Positions 59,001-64,000 of a stretch of DNA of 64,000 nt are shown one piece after another. Numbering within the stretch: the first letter of the stretch is position 1; each line of letters starts with the position of its first letter. The position numbers were made by a program, and so were the translations under genes. The stretch lies in contig NC_087384.1 of the NCBI RefSeq assembly GCF_963675165.1, positions 3,052,315 to 3,116,314 of the forward strand, given 5' to 3'. The DNA is from Halichondria panicea (taxonomy: Eukaryota; Porifera; Demospongiae; Suberitida; Halichondriidae). The notes beneath the pieces were generated by a model. It saw nothing but the letters and a program-made list of their open reading frames with translations, was not told where the DNA came from and made no database searches.

Positions 59001-61087
59001 ATCTACATACATGTAGGACAAAAAAATATATACATATACATGACTGCATATAATTGTAAGTTGAGTGGAAAAAATTTTTTTCTTGCTACATAAGCACAAT
59101 AATTTAACTCCCACGATATAATATTATTATCTTTTTGGCTAACACAATAGCCGACTTACCATGCTCTCTAATTAGAGAAAGAGCTGTGGGGTGCTTTCTC
59201 TTCACATCACCTTCAGACCTGCAAACACACAAACATTGTAGTTACATGTACAAAAAGTAGTCAACAATGAGTAAATGCCAGCCTCACAACAGTGCCAGAA
59301 ACATAATTTCGGATTGGTACATAGCAGAATACTTACTCGATACTTTGATTTGGCATAGAGCTTTGCTTGAGGAAAATTCTGGAAGGAGAAAGACAATTTT
59401 ACATCAGTACTGTATACAAATTAATAATAGATATATACAATTATTATAGCATGCATGTTGTAATGCTCTTCCACTGACATGTCGATGGATTCATCCAGGG
59501 AGGGGTGTTTCTGAAGACTGGGAGGGGACTTACTGAGAGACAACAACTCATCCTATGAGAAGGAATGTGGATACATGACATTGTAGCACAGTATCTAAGT
59601 ATCAATCTGTGTAAAATGACTCTCTATTTCACTACAGGACTAAGTGGCTACAATACATAGGATACCGGAGTTGACAGACCATAAGACAATCCCTACATTT
59701 GTTATCATTAATTTTCATGCAATCTATCACAAAAGTTTACACCGATCTTTCACGTGCGCCTACAATATATTGTAGAGTAAAAAACCATTCACAATTTGTA
59801 CATACTACTGTGAACATGTACTGCACAGCTGGAATATCCTCTAGACAAACTCACTCTTGTATATTGTATCCTGCTTGATTTTTCCTCCTGTGCGGAGTCA
59901 ACAGGAGCATCCTCAGTTGCAGTCACCTTCTCCTGTTCCTCAGATTCACTCTCCCCAGCACCACCAGTTGACAGGTCCACTACTGAAGTATCAGTTGACT
60001 CTAGTTCATTATTTGGCTCGACTGAGGGTGGGGATTGACCAATACCACTGTCCTTCCTATCACTACGCTTAATGTCTCTAGACGTGGTCTTTGAAGGGGC
60101 TCCATTTTCTTTGGGTAGTTTCTTTGATTTTGGGTCTGTGCTGTCCAAATCATGGGATTGACCTTTCCGGTGATGTGACACACTTCCCTTGGCCTTTGTC
60201 GGTGCTGAATTGGTACGCAGAGGGAGCTTGGATGAGTCGGCACCTCTGCTGTGTTCTGAGCGACCAGTTTGGGGACGAAGTTTGTAGTCGGCAGGCTTCT
60301 CGTGTGACTGAAAGGAAGTAGATATACACTAATCAGGGTGTCATACAGGATTTTGAAGTAGAGGGGGGAAATGAGAAAAGTAACCAGAAAATGTTGCTAA
60401 AAAAAGGTCAACTATTATTTCAATACCCAACTAAGGACACTCAGTCATAATTGAAAGGGGGGGGGGGGGGGGGATTGGAGCTATGGGGGGGGATATCCCC
60501 CCTTTCCCCCCTGTATGACACCCTGCTAATGTAGTGTACCAGGTACCATTTATCGGGTTTAGAAAGACACGCAATGCATGAGCATGTAATTTGAATAGTT
60601 AAAAACGCAATCAAGATTGTACAGTGTCATTTGCATTCAGTTAACCTTGCATTTGAAACATGACATAATGTACACAGAAATTATACCGTACATGACTGTC
60701 TTGGTTCAAGGTTCAGTGCTGCACTGTATGTATGAGATGATTGTACAAGCAGCTAATTGTCTTACTTTTTGTTGTCAACCAAGCGACAATAATTATTCAT
60801 TGCATTACATTCAATTACATCACACAAGCAATTCACCTTTTGTTGCAAATTCCGGATCCTCTTTTGAGCAGTTGAGCACAAATCATCTTTTCCAGCGGCT
60901 GTCTGGGGGGAGCGACCATGATGGGTTTTATTGGAAGCTCCACGACGACCTGTATATGATTGGATAATATAATAGTTAAAACATCTGAATAATAATAGGT
61001 ATTTGGGAACTTACTTTGATTTGACCTTTTATATTCAGAGCTGTTGCTGCTGCTTCCAGCACTGTCTCCTTGGGTTTGACTAGACAT
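53098..61087 (-). CDS. EIF4ENIF1: eIF4E-transporter (4E-T) homologue
   Basis: eIF4E-binding P-body protein that carries eIF4E to the nucleus and represses or decays mRNAs. About 15 exons: 61015-61087 (start MSSQTQGDSAGSSSN), about 60838-60949, about 59853-60309, about 59485-59552, about 59338-59378, about 59160-59219, 58693-59003, about 57893-58011, about 57453-57685, about 57043-57183, about 56300-56504, about 54957-55660, about 54680-54772, about 54528-54586, 53098-about 53342. Anchors to the family: eIF4E-binding site YTRDELL (YxxxxL-hydrophobic, human YTKEELL), LSPQRKSFHGGCSW (human LSPQRRSFGGGC), EEEEPEWMEFGP followed by MELTGLEE, AFNKLVAGLQFSGALHK and LLPTAVMRQMHNNK. Ser/Pro/Met-rich low-complexity C-terminus. 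It has an N-terminal extension of about 200 residues before the eIF4E-binding site, unlike human 4E-T where the site is near residue 30. One intron carries a Tc1-like element. Head-to-head with NLK. Confidence 0.88.
53462..54512 (+). repeat. Two family A copies in tandem in a 4E-T intron
   Basis: Copy one about 53462-53802 (GAGCACTGAAGTGCTAACCC to CGCCTTGGGTAATAA). Copy two about 53925-54262 (ATTCTAGCTTTCTACTTTAG, GGCCGTGTGTAG, GTGAGTAGGCTCA), then an insertion and a last fragment to about 54512 (ACCTCGGGTAATAA). The insertion at about 54285-54450 has the GATTATACGGTAT-type end of another element. Confidence 0.6.
55764..56155. mobile_element. Tc1/IS630-like transposon remnant with transposase HTH
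   Basis: Inverted ends CAGGGTTTTGCAGAATCTTT and its complement, flanked by TA on both sides. The plus-strand frame at 55836-56054 includes DIRWRIVHQTELLGLSYQSV then AENLQVDPSTVWN, which resembles the first helix-turn-helix of Tc1/IS630-type transposases (RWRIV-Q---LG-SY--VA--L-V-PSTV). The catalytic DDE region is absent, so it is a deletion derivative. Intronic in 4E-T. Confidence 0.75.
57269..57390. mobile_element. Short relative of the Tc1-like element
   Basis: Ends CAGGGTTTTGCAAATCTTCG and TTGCAAACCCTG, flanked by TA. Shares GGAACGCT and GGGTTGAG words with the 55764 element but is only 122 bp and lacks any transposase sequence. Confidence 0.65.
58108..58413. repeat. Family A 5' fragment followed by TACCGTATA-type MITE copy 4
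   Basis: 58108-58238 matches the family A 5' part (CTAGAGCACT, GGCTGTTGACATGAATA, CCGGTAAAGGATCACTTCAG). 58241-58413 is the MITE: TACCGAATTTTCATGGGTAA at left, and CCACAAAAATAACGAAGATACGGTA-type at right. The MITE appears inserted in, or truncating, the family A copy. Confidence 0.6.
60334..60525. mobile_element. MITE, CAGGGTGTCATACAGG family, best-preserved copy
   Basis: Begins CAGGGTGTCATACAGGATTT and ends with CTGTATGACACCCTG, flanked by CTAAT on both sides (60329-60333, 60526-60530). Interior has a run of 17 G (60457-60473). Lies in a 4E-T intron. Confidence 0.85.
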
Positions 61088-61671
61088 CTTGTGGCTTGCT
61101 TTTATTCTATAAAGACACTAGATATGTTGCAGAAAACATGAAAATATTGGAAAATTAGGTTTGCAATTGAAGAGTAGGATTGTCTACGGAGATGTAAAAC
61201 TAAAAATGAGTGGTGCCACTTGATAGTCAGACACAGAGGATTCAGGAACGTTCCCCTTCGAGCTAACTCAGCTAGGATTCAAGCAGCAAAACTAGACTGG
61301 AGAATCTGACTCAGCTGGCATTTTTTGTTTCTTTGGGGTGGGGTATTAGAAATGGTCATGTGAAGCTCATGTGGAGTCACGAGACCAACCACGTTGCCAT
61401 GATTATGTAAACACCCCCTCACAAGCACGGCACAAAAACGTTCGGTGAATGGGTGACCAACAAGACAGGGAGATTCCTCCCTTCTAACGGCACCAAGCCT
61501 AACTTATACTCTTCTGCTTTCTAGTTTATTAATAGAGGCAGTAGTTTTTAACTTAGTTTGTGTAGTTCCTACGTTAGATATAACACTATAAAGATGCAGT
61601 GCTAGGCGGCGTGTTGTTGTGGTTGTAGTGCTAGTGAGTGTAGGCCTACCCATCCCCTAGCGATCTGCCAC
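61088..61671. promoter_or_regulatory. Shared 4E-T/NLK divergent promoter region
   Basis: 584 bp between start codons of divergently transcribed genes. No TATA box, no known repeat end. Function inferred from orientation only. Confidence 0.5.
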
Positions 61672-64000
61672 ATGATGGTGACTGTACAGCACGCTGGAAG
61701 TATCACCTCGTATTGGCAACCTAACCATCTACTGCCTTATCACCCAGCCGGGTGTGGGCAATTGGTGCAGTGTTCATGGCATCCCACCTCAGCTCTTTTG
61801 CCCCCAAGCAATCCTCCTATTTTTCACCTCCCATTGGTCGAGTCCCCCGTATCTCTCTCCCCTACCCCAGTGGCGTCTACAGTAGAACCAGAACAGCCTA
61901 TAGGATATGGATCTTTTGGAGTGGTCTGGTGAGTATGTGTTTTTGTTGCGCATGTAAACTGCACTGCATGCTGTATACATGTACACGTATGTATTATAGT
62001 TTGCATTTTTCATTGACCACAATGAAACTGTGCTCAGTATGCGTTGTAATTTACGTGTATCTGTTGCTAAGCTACTTAATATTCATGTCCAAGTGCTGAC
62101 ATGGAAAGTATTATGAAACGAACTATAATTAGAAGCATTCCTCTAAAAATAGAAGTCTGCCCGGTATTTTGTTTACACCTTCAATGTATGGTGGGAATAC
62201 ATGTTCTCACCATGAGACCTCATTCGAACATGCCTAAGTGTGCTTTGTGTGACTGAGTTTCACTGTATTCAAATCATGAGACCTCATTTGAACATACCTA
62301 AGTGTGCTTTGTGTGACTAGTTTCACTGTATTCAAATCCAAGGTCACTCCATACATGTACATATTCACCATTCTAAGAGTTCACTCTCTTTCTTTAACTT
62401 TATTCATGTTGCTCTCATAATAGGCACTATGTTTCTCGTTGTTCCTAAACACAGGTCAGTGTTAAACCCACACTCTGGAGAGAGGACTGCCATGAAGAAA
62501 ATTCCAACTGTTTTTCATTCCCTCTTGTCTTGCATTCGAACTTTCAGAGAGATCAAGATAATGTGTGAGATAAAACATGAAAATGTAAGTATTTTCAGTG
62601 TAAACATGATGAATCACATCACACAGTAAAATACATCTGCTAAATATTGTCAACAGTACCCTAATAATTTAGCAGTTATTACTCCTTGCATTGCAGTTGT
62701 TGTCAGCAACCGACATGATTCAACCTCCCACCATGGATCAATTCAATGATATGTAAGAGAGTCATTCATTTGTTTACGACATCTGTGCCCACACTGTAAA
62801 CACCCACTTCTGTGCAAAAGACATACTCCCCTACACAAGTTTGTGTGTTTTTGGTTAATAGTTTTGTTTTCCTTGCTACTGTTACTTGTTACTACTAACA
62901 ATTAGTTTCAATTCCTTCAATAACTTGCACCCATTTGTGTGTTCTTTGCAATTTAGTGCCTGGAAGTGCATTGGCCACCAATTATTGATTCTCCTTTTGT
63001 TTTGTAGCTATGTGTTGAGCCAATTGATGGAATCTGACCTGCACCAGATCATAGTATCTCCTCAGAAGCTCACGGAAGATCACATAAAAGTGTTTATCTA
63101 TCAGATCATAAGAGGTACTCAATGTAGTCAGTTTGTTTTACATGTAGGGAATGGTGTCATTGGCTTCATCAGCATTTATTTAGCACCTGCTCCAAATCTA
63201 TTGACAGAGTCTTGTTTATTGCATTTAGTTCCATGCACTTCTGATTTTCACAGGGCTCCAGTACTTGCATTCCGCTGGCATAATTCATAGGTGAGTTTAA
63301 AGCCTAGTCATGATGATGTGGCAAGATATCATCGTGCTATTCCACTAGATAAATGCCTTCTTTTGTCACATTATAGTGCGAGAATTATGTGGATACTTGT
63401 TGTATGTGGCTTCTAACCCTACATTGTATGTACATGTATGGGGGGGGGGGTGCATGTAAATTTAGCATTAGCACACAACTATCTGTTTATTTTTAAGCTT
63501 ATTAGTTTTCAATTAGGAAAACAAACCCACTCTACACATACACACAGGGATATGAAACCTGGTAATCTTCTGGTCAACAGCAACTGTTTTCTTAAGATCT
63601 GTGACTTTGGATTTGCTCGAGCTATAGAGCCTAACCCGAACACTCCGATGACTCTGGAGGTCGTGACTCAATATTATCGTGCCCCTGAGTTACTGGCTGG
63701 ATGCAAGCATTACGATACTGCCATTGATATCTGGTCTGTTGGCTGCATCTTTGCTGAGCTTCTGGGGAGGAAGATACTGTTTGAAGCCACCTCTCAAAGC
63801 AAACAAGTTAGTGCACCTTTCACTCTCAATTAGTACTCTTGCATATTATTATTATGTGTGGATGTGATTATCTAGCTTGATATGATCACTGACCTGCTTG
63901 GAACGCCTTCCCTCGATGATGTGAAGCACATCACCTCTCGTAAGAGCATCAGGAACCTATTGTCTCGTCATAAGCCACCAGCCTCGCAACAACTCTATGC
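61672..64000 (+). CDS. NLK: Nemo-like kinase (NLK), 3' end beyond window
   Basis: Proline-directed MAPK-like Ser/Thr kinase of Wnt/Notch/TGF-beta signalling. Exons: 61672-61928, 62455-62584, 62697-62752, 63008-63114, 63254-63290, 63548-63807, 63876 to past 64000; phases close. The first exon has a His/Pro/Ser-rich N-terminus typical of NLK, then the Gly-loop GYGSFGVVW. Later motifs are TAMKK (ATP lysine), REIKIMCEIKHEN, LMESDLHQIIVSPQKLTEDH, YLHSAGIIHRDMKPGNLLVN (catalytic loop), CDFGFARAIE, TQYYRAPELLAG, AIDIWSVGCIFAELLGRK and LDMITDLLGTPSL. The activation loop reads MTLEVVTQYYRAPE where human NLK has TQE. The two alternative starts (61672, 61675) are adjacent ATGs. The C-terminal lobe from after QQLYA is outside the window. 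Confidence 0.95.
62211..62337. repeat. 64-bp tandem duplication in NLK intron 1
   Basis: Two units starting CATGAGACCTCATT and containing CTAAGTGTGCTTTGTGTGAC; they differ at a few positions. Non-coding. Confidence 0.9.

Noticed and set aside
1..64000. CRISPR arrays, bacterial operons, ribosome binding sites
   Set aside because: Spliced genes throughout; repeats are MITEs, tandem duplications and dispersed elements with no regular spacer pattern.

Overview
This is a eukaryotic, animal nuclear-genome window. Genes are split into many short exons with GT/AG introns, mostly 100-600 bp. Intergenic gaps are small, and introns are full of miniature inverted-repeat transposons. The gene set (NLK, SETDB, ataxin-2, eIF4E-transporter, HECTD4, RNF185/RNF5, Ttd14, LLPH) is metazoan. 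Compactness, frequent head-to-head gene pairs and constant ACATGTAC / ATAATTAT words make a sponge (demosponge-like) genome my best guess. This is inference: another early-branching invertebrate is possible, and a vertebrate is very unlikely.

Layout, left to right: (1) 1-4535 (+) 3' part of a Ttd14-like NTPase gene whose P-loop exon lies outside the window. (2) 4899-31143 (-) a complete HECTD4-type giant HECT E3 ligase of about 42 exons and roughly 4,100-4,200 residues. (3) 31430-33327 (+) RNF185/RNF5-like membrane RING E3. (4) 33328-36177, a transposon nest: a foldback element inserted inside another inverted-repeat element. (5) 36178-43721 (-) ataxin-2 with LSm, LsmAD and tandem PAM2 motifs. 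(6) 44006-49764 (+) SETDB-type H3K9 methyltransferase with MBD, pre-SET and a bifurcated SET domain but no Tudor region. (7) 50275-50745 (-) an unrecognised 86-residue protein. (8) 51048-51353 (+) LLPH, single exon. (9) 51354-53097 repeats plus one doubtful ORF. (10) 53098-61087 (-) eIF4E-transporter (4E-T / EIF4ENIF1). (11) 61672-64000 (+) 5' part of Nemo-like kinase, cut by the window edge.

Four divergent pairs (HECTD4/RNF185, ATXN2/SETDB, 86-aa gene/LLPH, 4E-T/NLK) have only about 285-585 bp between start codons, so the window is organised around shared bidirectional promoters. Two genes act in mRNP regulation (ataxin-2 binds PABP, 4E-T binds eIF4E) and two are ubiquitin ligases. From memory, human RNF185 and EIF4ENIF1 are close together on 22q12, and ATXN2 and HECTD4 are close together on 12q24, so the window may preserve very old linkage.

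Exon borders were placed by eye from splice signals and reading frame. For Ttd14, RNF185, SETDB, NLK and the 86-aa gene the phases were checked exon by exon and close. For HECTD4, ataxin-2 (3' half) and 4E-T some borders are approximate.
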